Shown: positions 43,674 through 55,886, counted from the stretch's first letter. The stretch is DNA of 64,000 bases from Symmachiella macrocystis (GCF_007860075.1 NZ_SJPP01000002.1:1178001-1242000); one strand, 5' to 3'. The notes: generated from the letters alone by a model not told the origin. Program-made: numbers and translations.

Positions 43674-46600
43674 ATGTCCAATCTGTTTCACCGCAATCGA
43701 CGTTTGCTGGCACTGACGATCGTATTGATCTTAGTGTCGGGACTGTCGTCATACGCCGTCTTGCCCCGCATGGAGGACCCCATCCTCGTAGAACGGATTG
43801 CGCAGGTGCATACTTTTTTCCCTGGTGCCGATCCCGAACGTGTCGAAACGCTCGTGACGGAGAAACTGGAGGAAGAACTTCAAGACATCGACGAAATCAA
43901 GGAGCTGCGCTCTGTCTCCCGCACAGGAATTTCGGTGGTGACCATCGAACTGCGCGACGACGTCTACGAGTCGGATCCAATCTGGTCACGCGTCCGTGAT
44001 AAGCTGGGAGATGCGACGCCGATGTTACCGGCCGGTGCGTCGGCTCCAAAATTTGAAGATGTGCCCATGAAAGCATATGCTCAGATCGTGGCGCTCACTT
44101 GGCAGCAGGACGATCAACCCAATTATGCGATTCTGCGAAGACTCTCCGAAGATCTGGAAGACCAGATCCGGGCAATCCCCGGGACCGAGGATGTCGAAAC
44201 GTTTGGCGATCCCACGGAGGAAATCACCGTCGCCATTGATTTGCAGCAACTAGCGATGCTGGGGCTGACGACGACCGATGTTGCGAAGCAAATTGAGGCC
44301 AGCGACGCCAAGGTTGCCTCGGGACAATTTCGTGGACATGGATCGGATTTGCTGTTGGAAGTGAACGGCGAATTGGATTCGCTGGCGCGCATTGCCCAGA
44401 TGCCAATTCATTATGCCGCCGACGGCCAATTCGTCCGACTGGGTGATATTGCTGAAATCCACAAGGGGATCGCTGAACCGCCGGAGAGTTTGGTGCTCAT
44501 CGATGGCTATCCGGCTATCGCATTGAGTGTGCTCGTCCGAGAATCGCAACGTATCGATCATTGGACGCAGCGTTCACGTGCGACATTGGACGCATTCTCG
44601 AAACAATTGCCGGCGGGGATCGTCCTGATTACGGCTTTCGAACAAAGTCAATACGTCGAAGCGCGACTCAGCTCGTTGTTTAAAAACTTACTGCTGGGGG
44701 GAGCAGCGGTGATTGTGGTGATCTTCCTGCTCATGGGTTGGCGCAACGCGCTGATCGTGGGCATCGCATTGCCGCTGTCGTCGTTGATCGTGCTCACGGG
44801 AATGCGGATGCTGGGGATTCCCATTCATCAAATGTCGGTCACCGGCTTAATCATCGCCTTGGGACTGCTGATTGATAATGCCATTGTGATTGTAGACGAC
44901 GTCACGTCGAATTTGCGCGCACAGATGCCGCCGGGGGAAGCGGTTTCGGCGAGCGTCAAACATTTGGCGATCCCGTTGCTGGGATCGACATTGACCACGG
45001 CATTTGCATTTGCGCCGATTGCTTTGATGCCGGGTCCGGCAGGAGAATTTGTCGGTTCCATCGCCGTCAGCGTCATCTTGGCCATTTCCAGTTCGTTTGT
45101 CCTGGCGATGACCGTTATTCCCGCGTTGACGGTCATCGGTCAAAGTTTGAGTCACGCGCAACGAGAATGGCGTTGGTGGCGCGATGGATTTTCCCATGCC
45201 GGTCTGGGCGTGCTGTACCGCCGTTCCTTGGACCTACTTTTTGCACACCCACTTTTGGGAATTCTCTTGGGGCTCATTTTACCGGTTGCCGGTTTCGTGC
45301 AATCGCGGACGCTCTCGGAACAGTTTTTCCCGCCCGCCGACCGCGATCAATTTCACGTGGAAATGGAATTGCCTTCACACACATCGATGGAACAAACGTT
45401 GGAGATGGTCAAGCAAGTCCAAACCCATCTGTTGGCGCGCGATTCGGTCGTCTCGGCCGATTGGTTTATCGGCGAAAGTGCGCCGGCTTTTTATTACAAC
45501 CTGATGCCCAAACAAAAAAACGCGTCGCACTATGCACAAGCAATGGTGCAGTTAAAATCGGCCGAAGGGGCACGGGTAATAATCCATCAATTGCAGACGG
45601 AGCTGGACGAATCTTTTGCGTCCTCGCGCATCCTGGTGCGACAATTGGAACAAGGCCCACCGTTCAGCGCTCCAGTTGAAGTCCGAATCTACGGCCCCGA
45701 CTTGTCAACACTGAGCGAATTGGGTGAGGAACTTCGAGCCCATTTGGCAGCCGTCCCTGACGTGATTCACACGCGTTCGGAACTCGCGGAAGCCTTGCCG
45801 AAATTGTCGTTGACGGTGGATGAAGAACAAGCCCGGTTGGCGGGCTTGGATCATCAAGCCATTGCCGATCAACTGCAATCGACCCTTGAGGGGACTACAG
45901 GTGGGTCGATCATGGAAGCCACGGAGGAGATCCCAGTGCGCGTACGCGTTTCCAATGATACCCGCGCTGACCTCAGCTTGATCAATTCGCTAGAGCTACT
46001 GCCAACGACAGCCAATGCGGCCGGCGAGCGACCGCGCGTGCCGCTGTCGGCAATCGCCGATGTTGAAGTCACTGCGGAAATCTCCGCTATCCCCCGTTTT
46101 AATGGGCGGCGGATGAACGAAGTGCAAGGCTTTATCTCCGCTGGAGTTCTGCCGGCCACCGTTTTGGGGGCATTTCAACAACGGTTGCAAGAGGCCAAAT
46201 TCGAAATGCCCCCCGGTTACACTTATGAGTTTGGGGGAGAAACTGAAAAACGGGACGACGCGATTGGTAATCTCATGGCCAGCGTCGGCGTCTTGTTGGT
46301 GCTCATGGTGGCCACGTTGGTGTTGTCCTTCGGATCGTTCCGCGTAGCGGCCTTGGTCGGCATGGTGGGTATGCTGTCAGTGGGCTTGGGTTTGGGCGCA
46401 TTATCAGTGTTTGGGCATCCGTTCGGTTTTATGGCAATCATCGGCTCCATGGGACTGGCTGGCGTTGCAATCAACGATGCGATTGTTGTGCTGGCCGGAC
46501 TGCGTGAAGATCCTGATGCACGTCGAGGAGACCCTATCGCGGTTCGAAATGTCGTCACCCACTCCACGCGGCATGTGGTCGCGACGTCGCTGACGACGAT

Positions 46601-46850
46601 GGCGGGATTCGCGCCGCTGGTCATCGCCGGAGGAGGATTTTGGCCTCCCATGGCGATTGCAATTTCCGGAGGGGTGGGCGGCGCAACGATCTTGGCGTTG
46701 TACTTTATTCCCTCGGCCTACGTGTTGGCGATGGGCTCAGGACGGCGTCACAAACGGCCCCCCAGCACTTCCTTCGAACAAGATGATCCCGCCGTACAGT
46801 CGCCGGTTGGTGATGACTCTAAAGTTCCGGCGGTTGTCGATTCCGTGTGA
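43674..46850 (+). CDS. RND-family efflux pump inner-membrane subunit
   Basis: The 1058-residue product is an AcrB/HAE1-type RND pump that exports drugs, metals or other small molecules by proton antiport. Features are an N-terminal helix (LALTIVLILVSGLSSYAVLPRMEDP), two large periplasmic loops, and paired TM helices: LLLGGAAVIVVIFLLMGW, ALGLLIDNAIVIVDDV (with the conserved Asp of the proton relay), and near the C-terminus VAINDAIVVLAGL. Length is normal. An in-frame TTG at 43653 is an alternative start, but ATG 43674 gives the usual N-terminus. The substrate cannot be told from sequence. Confidence 0.93.
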   Translation: MSNLFHRNRRLLALTIVLILVSGLSSYAVLPRMEDPILVERIAQVHTFFPGADPERVETLVTEKLEEELQDIDEIKELRSVSRTGISVVTIELRDDVYESDPIWSRVRDKLGDATPMLPAGASAPKFEDVPMKAYAQIVALTWQQDDQPNYAILRRLSEDLEDQIRAIPGTEDVETFGDPTEEITVAIDLQQLAMLGLTTTDVAKQIEASDAKVASGQFRGHGSDLLLEVNGELDSLARIAQMPIHYAADGQFVRLGDIAEIHKGIAEPPESLVLIDGYPAIALSVLVRESQRIDHWTQRSRATLDAFSKQLPAGIVLITAFEQSQYVEARLSSLFKNLLLGGAAVIVVIFLLMGWRNALIVGIALPLSSLIVLTGMRMLGIPIHQMSVTGLIIALGLLIDNAIVIVDDVTSNLRAQMPPGEAVSASVKHLAIPLLGSTLTTAFAFAPIALMPGPAGEFVGSIAVSVILAISSSFVLAMTVIPALTVIGQSLSHAQREWRWWRDGFSHAGLGVLYRRSLDLLFAHPLLGILLGLILPVAGFVQSRTLSEQFFPPADRDQFHVEMELPSHTSMEQTLEMVKQVQTHLLARDSVVSADWFIGESAPAFYYNLMPKQKNASHYAQAMVQLKSAEGARVIIHQLQTELDESFASSRILVRQLEQGPPFSAPVEVRIYGPDLSTLSELGEELRAHLAAVPDVIHTRSELAEALPKLSLTVDEEQARLAGLDHQAIADQLQSTLEGTTGGSIMEATEEIPVRVRVSNDTRADLSLINSLELLPTTANAAGERPRVPLSAIADVEVTAEISAIPRFNGRRMNEVQGFISAGVLPATVLGAFQQRLQEAKFEMPPGYTYEFGGETEKRDDAIGNLMASVGVLLVLMVATLVLSFGSFRVAALVGMVGMLSVGLGLGALSVFGHPFGFMAIIGSMGLAGVAINDAIVVLAGLREDPDARRGDPIAVRNVVTHSTRHVVATSLTTMAGFAPLVIAGGGFWPPMAIAISGGVGGATILALYFIPSAYVLAMGSGRRHKRPPSTSFEQDDPAVQSPVGDDSKVPAVVDSV

Positions 46851-46941
46851 CGATGTGCCACAGGACCAATCCTCCCCCTGCCCCTCGCGAACATCCGCTC
46901 GCGTGGGAGGAGTTGGCCTGTGATTTCAAGCCCGCTTTCGT

Positions 46942-47616
46942 TCACCCAACCGGTACGCCCAGACGGCGAGCGATTTTCCCCCGGAGTTTGCGCCGCATGC
47001 GTTTGCCCTTGTCGTAGGAGTAGCCCGCGTGCTCCGACGCTTCCCGCAAGGAATCGCCGGCGAGTAGGTGCTCCATGAATCGGCAAGCGGCTGCATCGAG
47101 GCCATCTAAGAAACGGCGCAACTGAACATCCATCTCGTGCCGCTGCGACATATGGACCGGGTCGTTGCTTTTCTTGTGACAGGCAAGCCGACTGTTCGCA
47201 TCCAGACCGGACGTGGTCCCCGTTTCCTTGTGCTCGTAACTCTGTAACGACCGTCCAAAGCGAATTTTGATGCGGTACAACTTTTTGACAAAGTCCTTAA
47301 AGCGATCAGTCGCGACTCGTCCGACAAATGCTTGAAAGGAACAGCCTTGAATTCTGCCCATCTGCTGCGTGTCGTAACGTTGTACGGCTTTGAGAACGGA
47401 AAACACGGCATCCTGCGCCGCATCCTCAATCTCATGCAGGGTCAGCCCGCGTTTGCGTCCCAGTTGTACGATCAACCGATTGGACCAAACGCGATACCGC
47501 AACAGCAACTCCTTCTCTGCCGGTTGAAATTGGCATTCCTTGGCCAGTACCACAAGCGGCTCATCGGCCATCTGCGACAGATTGAGGTCATACGCAATAT
47601 GAACAAATCTCATCAT
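46942..47616 (-). CDS. Sigma-70-like RNA polymerase sigma factor
   Basis: The product from ATG 47616 is about 224 residues (the open frame extends to 47997 but looks non-coding there). Region 2-like features are RVWSNRLIVQLGRKRGLTLHEIEDAAQDAVFSVLKAVQ with the polymerase-binding pattern, and region 4-like features are FMEHLLAGDSLREASEHAGYSYDKGKRMRRKL, a helix-turn-helix. This suits an ECF-type factor, although it lacks the most typical words. It converges with the pump gene. The upstream plus-strand membrane protein gene (48225) is a candidate partner. Confidence 0.65.
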   Translation of the reverse strand: MMRFVHIAYDLNLSQMADEPLVVLAKECQFQPAEKELLLRYRVWSNRLIVQLGRKRGLTLHEIEDAAQDAVFSVLKAVQRYDTQQMGRIQGCSFQAFVGRVATDRFKDFVKKLYRIKIRFGRSLQSYEHKETGTTSGLDANSRLACHKKSNDPVHMSQRHEMDVQLRRFLDGLDAAACRFMEHLLAGDSLREASEHAGYSYDKGKRMRRKLRGKIARRLGVPVG

Positions 47617-48224
47617 GTAAATTATCTCTGAGGTGTTTTGAGTTCTGTGTTGTTTGTGGTCATCGATGCGGTCGTTGACGTGACTCAGTCTCGCTCGGAA
47701 TTCCCTGTTACCGCTCATGGGTGGTGGGAATTTGCGATGCGGCGCACCTTGTCGCGACATTAATAGGCAGGCTACGCCCGTCCCTGTTGCACAATGGATT
47801 TTGATTTCGTTCAGCGAAAAAAACTGCGAATTGTTACACGACCGATCAAAGCGCCCTGCCTGACGACCGGCGACAAATTTTGAGAGATGCTGATTATGTG
47901 CTCCTAACTGCTTTTCACAGAAGCGAGTTACGGTAAATGCTCCCGTGTTTTCGCTGTCCTGATCCCTGTGTGTCACCATCTTGTACTTAGGGATCACAGA
48001 TTGTGACCATAAATCGGCAACTTTTTTGGGAAAATATTTCTTCCGCGTTTACGAACGTAAAGGGCACGGCAAATGCATGAAAAGCCCCCAGCGCGAATTA
48101 GGATTCGTTGGCCGAGGGTCGACGGTGCGCCTTCGACTTAGCGACAGGCGTTTTTTGAGAGACTTAAAAACTGCTATCCAGAATAACGGCGCAGGCGGAG
48201 AGTCTAGGCAAGGAGGTCATTGTT
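47617..48224. other. Intergenic stretch of about 600 bases
   Basis: No gene is convincing. The minus-strand frame of the sigma-like gene remains open to 47997 but its composition suggests chance. Divergent promoters for the sigma-like gene and the small membrane protein gene should lie here. I see no repeat or RNA. Confidence 0.35.
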
Positions 48225-48638
48225 ATGAAAATCAATCGCACACCGTACGCACGGCAACATCGTCATTTGTTTCTACCCCTCGAGCGCGCGCTGGTCGCCG
48301 TTCCGCAGGCCGCATCCTCACCTCTAGGAAAACGACGCGTCGAAGTCGCAATCCTGTGTGGGATGTGCTTGTTGATCAGCCTGATTTCGGCGTACGACAC
48401 ATATATGCTCGTCCGGTTTCAAGAAACCATCCATGAACTGAACCCCATCGGCTGCTGGCTGATGGATCTCGACAACGGATCGGTCGCCCTCTTCGTGGGC
48501 TGTAAGTTCATCGGGACAATTGTCGTCCTAACGGCAATTGCGTTTCTGTATCTCTACCGCGAATCGATGGCCATGTGCGTTGCGACGACGCTGAGTTTGG
48601 GACAACTTATTCTGTTCTGGTTCGTCACCTATTCTTAG
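48225..48638 (+). CDS. Small membrane protein with very strong ribosome binding site
   Basis: The 137-residue product has a basic N-terminus and three hydrophobic helices: about residues 41-59, 85-104 and 111-135. A conserved-looking NPIGCW segment sits in the first outer loop; DUF5658-like proteins share a comparable form, but this is only a resemblance. The ribosome binding site AAGGAGG seven bases before the ATG is one of the strongest in the window. It is divergent from the sigma-like gene, so it may be an anti-sigma or target candidate; no anti-sigma motif is visible. Confidence 0.6.
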   Translation: MKINRTPYARQHRHLFLPLERALVAVPQAASSPLGKRRVEVAILCGMCLLISLISAYDTYMLVRFQETIHELNPIGCWLMDLDNGSVALFVGCKFIGTIVVLTAIAFLYLYRESMAMCVATTLSLGQLILFWFVTYS

Positions 48639-48949
48639 TGCCCGCGGCGATTGCTCTGAGCGTCCCGATTGGCATGTCCAGCGGACATAACTGCTGAACT
48701 GCGCTGCGAATCCGCATTCTTCCAGGCGTCGGTGTGAGAACTCCGATGGTTGTTTCTTTGTGCCATGGTGCATACGGTCAGTGTGCAAATACAGAGGAAA
48801 ATTTGGTTTCTCAAGTGCAGATCTCCATTTTTTCCCTCCGAAAGTGTCACAAGGATCGGTTTACCACGTACTAGGGGTCGACGCCCCCCCTCCGTCCCAG
48901 CTTTGTGGGGGAGGCCAAAAATCAGCATTTCTTGAAAAGGGAACCATTG
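48639..48949. other. Intergenic stretch
   Basis: About 310 bases between the small membrane protein and the TPR gene. Minus-strand open frames cover it (48528-49450 region) but overlap the TPR gene and have no support. Nothing else is recognised. Confidence 0.3.
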
Positions 48950-50509
48950 ATGCCCGAGCACCAGATGATCGACGTTCCCGAAGTCGACTTTATGTCCGTT
49001 ACGGAAAATGTCTCCGATTGGCGGATCGGCAAACGGGTTGTGATTCAACGGCCCAAACTCTCGATTGCTCTGGGATGCGGCGTGCTGCTCGCGGTGCCGC
49101 TCATCGGTTTGGTCATTGCCGGCTTTGTGATGGGCAACTCGGCTAGCTTTTACCAAGTGTTTTTCATCGCTGCTTTGATTTGTGTGGGGCTGTTTGCGCT
49201 GGTTGTCATTCCCTACAATCGCTCGAACCGCTCTCGTGAAACGGTGATTGACTGGAGTGATGAAACCATCCGTTATCGGCACGGGATGCGCTGGCAGACA
49301 TTTCCGTTTGCGGAGATTCAACGCATCTGCGTGCAAACGAAACAGATCGGCAGCGAGACACCGACTTATGATGGAACTGTGGATATTGAAGTCGCCGGCA
49401 ACCAGTTTTCGCTGTTTGAAATCTTGTCGTCGACCGAAGAGCCCGGTCAACCGGTTGATATCCTGCTCGACGTTGCGCGGCGGCTAGCGGATGGGTGGTC
49501 GGTTCCCTGTGAGGTGTACGTTCTGGGAAAACGGTTGGAAGAGAAGGAACTCGAGGGCCGCGGCCGCCCGCCGAAGGAGATCGCTCAGAAATACATGACC
49601 TTAGGAAGCCTGGCCAGTGGAAGCGCGATGTCGGCCGACTATCAAGGTCAGTCTGACGAAGCGGTCGAACACCGCGAAGAAGCGATTTTTTACTACATGC
49701 AAGCGAATAAGCTCGACCCGACGTTAGCAGAACCCTTGTTGGCCATCGGCCGATTGTCGCCGGACGAGGCACACCGAGAGATGGCCGTCCAAGCAGCACT
49801 GCGGCTGAATCCCAACAGCATTCCCGCCCTGATCGAACGGGGGCGCAGCCTGTTAATCGATGGTCGCGAAGAGGAAGGGTTTGCCGCCCTATCGCAAGCG
49901 GTCGAAAAAGAGCCGTCGGTCACCACGTATCACGCTCGCGGTATGTCCTATTTGTTATCGGAGCGGTACCGAGAAGCCCATGCCGATTTCAGCAAGGCCA
50001 TCGCGTTGGAGCCGCAAGATGCTGACAATTATAGCGAACGCGGAGAATGCTTGGCCGATTGGTATAACGATGCTCCGGATGACGATCTGCTCAAGCAAGC
50101 CTTGGCCGATTTTGATCGTGCAATTGAACTGGGAGGCGAAGATTCGACCTATCGCATCGAGCGCGCTAGAGTGTTGTTGGCAGCGAACCGCTTTGACGAA
50201 GCGATTGCTGATTTCTCCCGAGGTGTCGCAGTTGATCCTGATTCATTTTATGCCTACAGCCAACGGGGACAGGCCTACCTAGATGCCGGCCACCATGCCA
50301 AGCAGGCAGAACGAGATTTTTCAAAAGCGGTCGATTTACTGGAAGAACAACCACGCACGACCGACTCGGTGATGCGACGTACGCAGCTCACCAGTATCGC
50401 TTTTGCCTATCGCAGCCGCGCCGAAGCCCGCCGCCAACTGGGACGCCCTCAACAAGCCGACGACGACATCCAACGTGCCATTGAACTTGAGGTCGAAGCG
50501 GACGGATGA
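48950..50509 (+). CDS. Membrane-anchored TPR protein
   Basis: The 519-residue product has two transmembrane helices near the N-terminus (about residues 37-60 and 68-92), a soluble middle domain (about 95-210) and a run of tetratricopeptide repeats from about residue 230 to the end: EAIFYYMQANKLDPTLAEPLLAIGRL, HADFSKAIALEPQDADNYSERGECL, and ADFSRGVAVDPDSFYAYSQRGQAYL. TPRs bind proteins, so this is likely a scaffold at the inner membrane. AAGGG nine bases before ATG 48950 sets the start. Partners are unknown. Confidence 0.82.
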   Translation: MPEHQMIDVPEVDFMSVTENVSDWRIGKRVVIQRPKLSIALGCGVLLAVPLIGLVIAGFVMGNSASFYQVFFIAALICVGLFALVVIPYNRSNRSRETVIDWSDETIRYRHGMRWQTFPFAEIQRICVQTKQIGSETPTYDGTVDIEVAGNQFSLFEILSSTEEPGQPVDILLDVARRLADGWSVPCEVYVLGKRLEEKELEGRGRPPKEIAQKYMTLGSLASGSAMSADYQGQSDEAVEHREEAIFYYMQANKLDPTLAEPLLAIGRLSPDEAHREMAVQAALRLNPNSIPALIERGRSLLIDGREEEGFAALSQAVEKEPSVTTYHARGMSYLLSERYREAHADFSKAIALEPQDADNYSERGECLADWYNDAPDDDLLKQALADFDRAIELGGEDSTYRIERARVLLAANRFDEAIADFSRGVAVDPDSFYAYSQRGQAYLDAGHHAKQAERDFSKAVDLLEEQPRTTDSVMRRTQLTSIAFAYRSRAEARRQLGRPQQADDDIQRAIELEVEADG

Positions 50510-50928
50510 AAGCTCCATAGGCTGTCAGCTGCCGCATAATCCGGGCAAGCTGCTGCATTGCGTCAAAAATCAAAACAAAGGCCAAATTGGCTGTCCGGTT
50601 TGGGGACGCAAATGGAATCAACCTTGTGGAGAGGCAAAGTCACTCTCCGACCAATCAGCATTCCAAAGCACACCAGAGTCCACAGGTATCCTCTGATTGG
50701 CAATGTCGCAAAATGGAATTATGGCAGCAACGGCAGAATGTTTTTTGACAACAACATCAAAACCGTTCATTTTTTTTGAACCATGATTCTCTTTTTTTCG
50801 TTGTGAATAGTAGCAGGCATTGGGGCAAGCTTTCCGCCTGGTTTCGCAGTCTTACACATCGGTCACCCCGATGAAGATGCGCAGACGGGGCATCACACTC
50901 ACTTTTTTTGACGCGAGGAGAACTCAAT
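50510..50928. other. Intergenic stretch of about 420 bases
   Basis: No gene is recognised. A perfect eight-base inverted pair (CCAATCAG near 50651 and CTGATTGG near 50692) lies in it. The right end holds the start region of the DUF5684 gene with a clear ribosome binding site. Confidence 0.4.
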
Positions 50929-51324
50929 ATGGCTGATTTCGGACAAGCATTGTTGGCACAAAGCGAAGGTAGCAGCGGCGGTTTGTTGGGGCTGGTTCCC
51001 GTATTCGTGATGTTGGCGATCGGTGTCGCAGTGATTGCCGGATTTTGGAAGGCCTTTGAAAAGGCGGGGGAACCGGGTTGGGCGGTGCTGGTCCCGATTT
51101 ACAATGCGATCGTATTTTTGAAAATTGCCGGCAAACCGGCGTGGTGGTTCATTCTGTTGCTGATTCCGTTGGTCGGCATGGTCGTAGCGATTATCGCCGC
51201 AATCGATTTTGCGAAAGCGTATGGCAAGGGGACCGGATACGGGGTAGGCATCGCCTTTTTGGGTGCGATCTTCGTCCCGATGCTGGGCTTCGGCGACGCC
51301 CGCTTCCAAGGCGCGGCCGCCTAA
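50929..51324 (+). CDS. DUF5684-type membrane protein
   Basis: The 131-residue product fits the DUF5684 family of small bacterial membrane proteins, named by its typical sequence (AFEKAGEPGWAVLVPIYNAIVFLKIAGKPAWWF, then IDFAKAYGKGTGYGVGIAFL, then MLGFGDARFQG). Three or four membrane helices are visible. Its function is unknown. GAGGAG eight bases before the ATG gives a strong start; an in-frame TTG upstream at 50908 is not needed. A strong terminator follows. Confidence 0.85.
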   Translation: MADFGQALLAQSEGSSGGLLGLVPVFVMLAIGVAVIAGFWKAFEKAGEPGWAVLVPIYNAIVFLKIAGKPAWWFILLLIPLVGMVVAIIAAIDFAKAYGKGTGYGVGIAFLGAIFVPMLGFGDARFQGAAA

Positions 51325-51359
51325 GGATGCAGCGGAAAGACAAAGCAGGTTTCCTAAAA

Positions 51360-51398
51360 AACAACAGCCCTCGGCGCAATCCGCCGGGGGCTGTTGTT
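51360..51398 (+). terminator. Rho-independent terminator after the DUF5684 gene
   Basis: AACAACAGCCC pairs with GGGCTGTTGTT at the base of a hairpin with inner CGG/CCG pairing; the tail TTGTTATTTC is T-rich. It lies 36 bases beyond the stop codon. Confidence 0.8.
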
Positions 51399-51430
51399 AT
51401 TTCGATGCGTTGCGAGTGGTGAACGACTTT

Positions 51431-51610
51431 AAAAAAGGTTTCGCGCAAAGACGCAGAGCCACTAAGAAGAAAAGGTAATAAGAAGAAAAAGAGAGGACCG
51501 TTGAACTCGGCAACGTCAAACTCTAGATGCGCAACCGATGTGTGACAGACGACAATCTGCCTTCGCAAGATAGTTCTTTGCGTCTTCGCGGCTTTGCGCG
51601 AGGCTTTTTG
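51431..51610. repeat. Long imperfect inverted repeat (GCAAAGACGC type)
   Basis: The left arm (near 51431-51470, containing TCGCGCAAAGACGCAGAGCC) and the right arm (near 51574-51610, containing TTTGCGTCTTCGCGGCTTTGCGCGA) can pair with mismatches over a 100-base centre. The same words occur at about 73-110 of the window. It is intergenic. Confidence 0.65.
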
Positions 51611-51644
51611 ACAAGGTGCGTCGTGATGTACCCTACTCTGGGGC

Positions 51645-53978
<2,334 letters not shown>

Positions 53979-54142
53979 GGCCTGATCCCTTGAGTTGAAA
54001 GTATCGTTGTTGTGTCGTTTTAAGATAGCTGATCCTTGTCGCCAGTGTACCAAGATCAACGGCGGAATTGCAGTTGACCGATTATCTCAAATCACTTAGA
54101 AAACCGCCCCCAACACGCATGCAGCGCATATAAGGACGGATT

Positions 54143-54979
54143 ATGAAGGTGGTCGTATTGGCTGGCGGGTTGGGAACGCGTTTAGCGGAGGAGACCGCGC
54201 GGGTTCCCAAGCCAATGGTGGAAATTGGCGGACAGCCGATCTTGTGGCATTTGCTGCGCTATTATGCGGCGTATGGTCATCGCGAATTTTTGATTGCAGC
54301 CGGCTACAAATCGGAAGTCATCAAGGATTATTTTTGTCACTTTGATATGCGTCAAAATGATCTATTCGTCAATCTGAGCCAGGGAACGCATCGCGTCGTG
54401 CGGGAGTCGCCGCCGGATTGGGAAGTCGGCATTGTCGACACCGGAGCGGAGACTATGACCGGGGGGCGACTGGCGCGGTTGCGAAAATATCTGGACGACG
54501 ACACCTTTATGGTCACTTATGGGGATGGCCTAAGCGATGTCGACATTTCGCAGTTGTTGAAATTTCATCGTCAGCAGGGACGTTTGGCGACGGTTACCGC
54601 TGTCCGCCCGCCCGCTCGATTTGGCCATCTGGAACTCGATGGCGACCGCGTAGCGACGTTTGCCGAAAAACCACAGACCGGAGAAGGTTGGATCAACGGC
54701 GGCTTCTTTGTGTTTGAGCCGGAAGTCTTGGACTACATCATCGGTGACGAGACCAAGCTTGAGGCACATGCCTTGGAACGAATCGCTGCTGACGGACAAT
54801 TGGCGGCGTTTCGCCATGACGGATTCTGGCAGCCGATGGATACGCTCCGTGAAAAACAATTGTTGGAGTCGATCTGGAAAACCGGCACCGCTCCGTGGAT
54901 GGTGAATTCTCCCTCCAGGGATGCGGGAGCGTCACAAAATGCCCCCCCGGCGGTACAATGGTCGCGAACCGCCGGTTGA
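54143..54979 (+). CDS. rfbF: Glucose-1-phosphate cytidylyltransferase
   Basis: The 278-residue product makes CDP-glucose from CTP and glucose-1-phosphate, the entry step to CDP-dideoxy sugars for surface glycans. Marks are AGGLGTRLAEET, VPKPMVEIGGQPILWH, YGDGLSDVDI, NGGFFVFEPEVLDYI and FWQPMDTLREK. Length is slightly above the usual 257 because of a C-terminal tail that may be read-through of an unrelated end. The next CDP-sugar genes (rfbG, rfbH) are not adjacent; the cyclase gene follows. ATG is preceded by AAGGA. Confidence 0.93.
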   Translation: MKVVVLAGGLGTRLAEETARVPKPMVEIGGQPILWHLLRYYAAYGHREFLIAAGYKSEVIKDYFCHFDMRQNDLFVNLSQGTHRVVRESPPDWEVGIVDTGAETMTGGRLARLRKYLDDDTFMVTYGDGLSDVDISQLLKFHRQQGRLATVTAVRPPARFGHLELDGDRVATFAEKPQTGEGWINGGFFVFEPEVLDYIIGDETKLEAHALERIAADGQLAAFRHDGFWQPMDTLREKQLLESIWKTGTAPWMVNSPSRDAGASQNAPPAVQWSRTAG

Positions 54980-55037
54980 ATTGTTTGCCGTCGGCCGGCC
55001 CGACTTTCAAACCCACCCTTTGGATCAGGAGAGACAC

Positions 55038-55886
55038 ATGCGCCGCGTCTTAACCATCGTTGTTCTCACCATGCTGTCCGCCTTTGGGTTTTGGCTTTCG
55101 GAATTGTCGGTCGCTGAAGATACAGCAAAGACGACTCCTGCTCCCACGCTCGAAAGCCTGTTTGCGGGGGAGATGAAGATCATCGACTTGACCTATCCGC
55201 TCAACGCCGAAAGCCCGTATTGGCCGGCGGATGATTATATTCCTTTCTCGTTGAAGACGATCGCAACACTGAAGAACGACGGGGTGCTGTCCAAAGCATT
55301 CACCTCGCCTGAGCATCTTGGTACGCATATTGATGCGCCGAATCATTTCGAGCCGAATCAGCCCTCGGTCGACCAGATTCCCGTCAAGCAGTTTTTTGCT
55401 CCCGGCGTGGTGATCGATATTTCGCCACAAGCGGAAGTGGATGCCGATTATCGCATGAGTGTCGCGGACATTACGGATTGGGAAAAAGAGCACGGCAAAA
55501 TCCCCGAGAAGGCCGTCGTGATGGCGAAAACCGGTTGGGGACGATTTTGGACGAACTTCGCGCGGTACAAAAATCAGGACGTCCGCGGCGGCCTGCATTT
55601 CCCCGGATTCTCAGACGAAGCGGCCCAGTTTTTGGTCAAGCAACGCAAGATTCGCGGTATCGGCATCGATACGCTGAGCATTGATCACGGACCATCGAAG
55701 GACTTTGCCGTGCATCATACGATCAACGGCGCCGGCAAATATGCCCTGGAAAACGTGGCGTATCTCGACAAATTGCCGGCTCGCGGGTTTTATCTGGTGA
55801 TTGCCCCGATCAAAATCGAAACCGGCAGCGGCGGGCCGACGCGGATCTTTGCGATTCTGCCGCCGGGAACGTCCGAAAGCGAATAA
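55038..55886 (+). CDS. Secreted cyclase-family (kynurenine formamidase-like) hydrolase
   Basis: The 282-residue product has a signal peptide (about 1-24) and a cyclase/arylformamidase fold. The metal-binding HLGTHIDAPNHF (the HxGTHxDxPxHF-type motif) is complete, and a further segment IRGIGIDTLSIDHG fits the family. Substrates of the family are lactones, formamides or isatin-like compounds; which one applies here cannot be told. The sequence CAGGAG six bases before ATG 55038 supports this start over the longer frame that overlaps rfbF. Transcribed with rfbF, with 58 bases between. Confidence 0.87.
   Translation: MRRVLTIVVLTMLSAFGFWLSELSVAEDTAKTTPAPTLESLFAGEMKIIDLTYPLNAESPYWPADDYIPFSLKTIATLKNDGVLSKAFTSPEHLGTHIDAPNHFEPNQPSVDQIPVKQFFAPGVVIDISPQAEVDADYRMSVADITDWEKEHGKIPEKAVVMAKTGWGRFWTNFARYKNQDVRGGLHFPGFSDEAAQFLVKQRKIRGIGIDTLSIDHGPSKDFAVHHTINGAGKYALENVAYLDKLPARGFYLVIAPIKIETGSGGPTRIFAILPPGTSESE

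Noticed and set aside
47617-47997. N-terminal extension of the sigma-like gene to 47997
   Set aside because: The extra 127 residues are low in family features and start far from any ribosome binding site. The shorter form starting at 47616 is more family-like.
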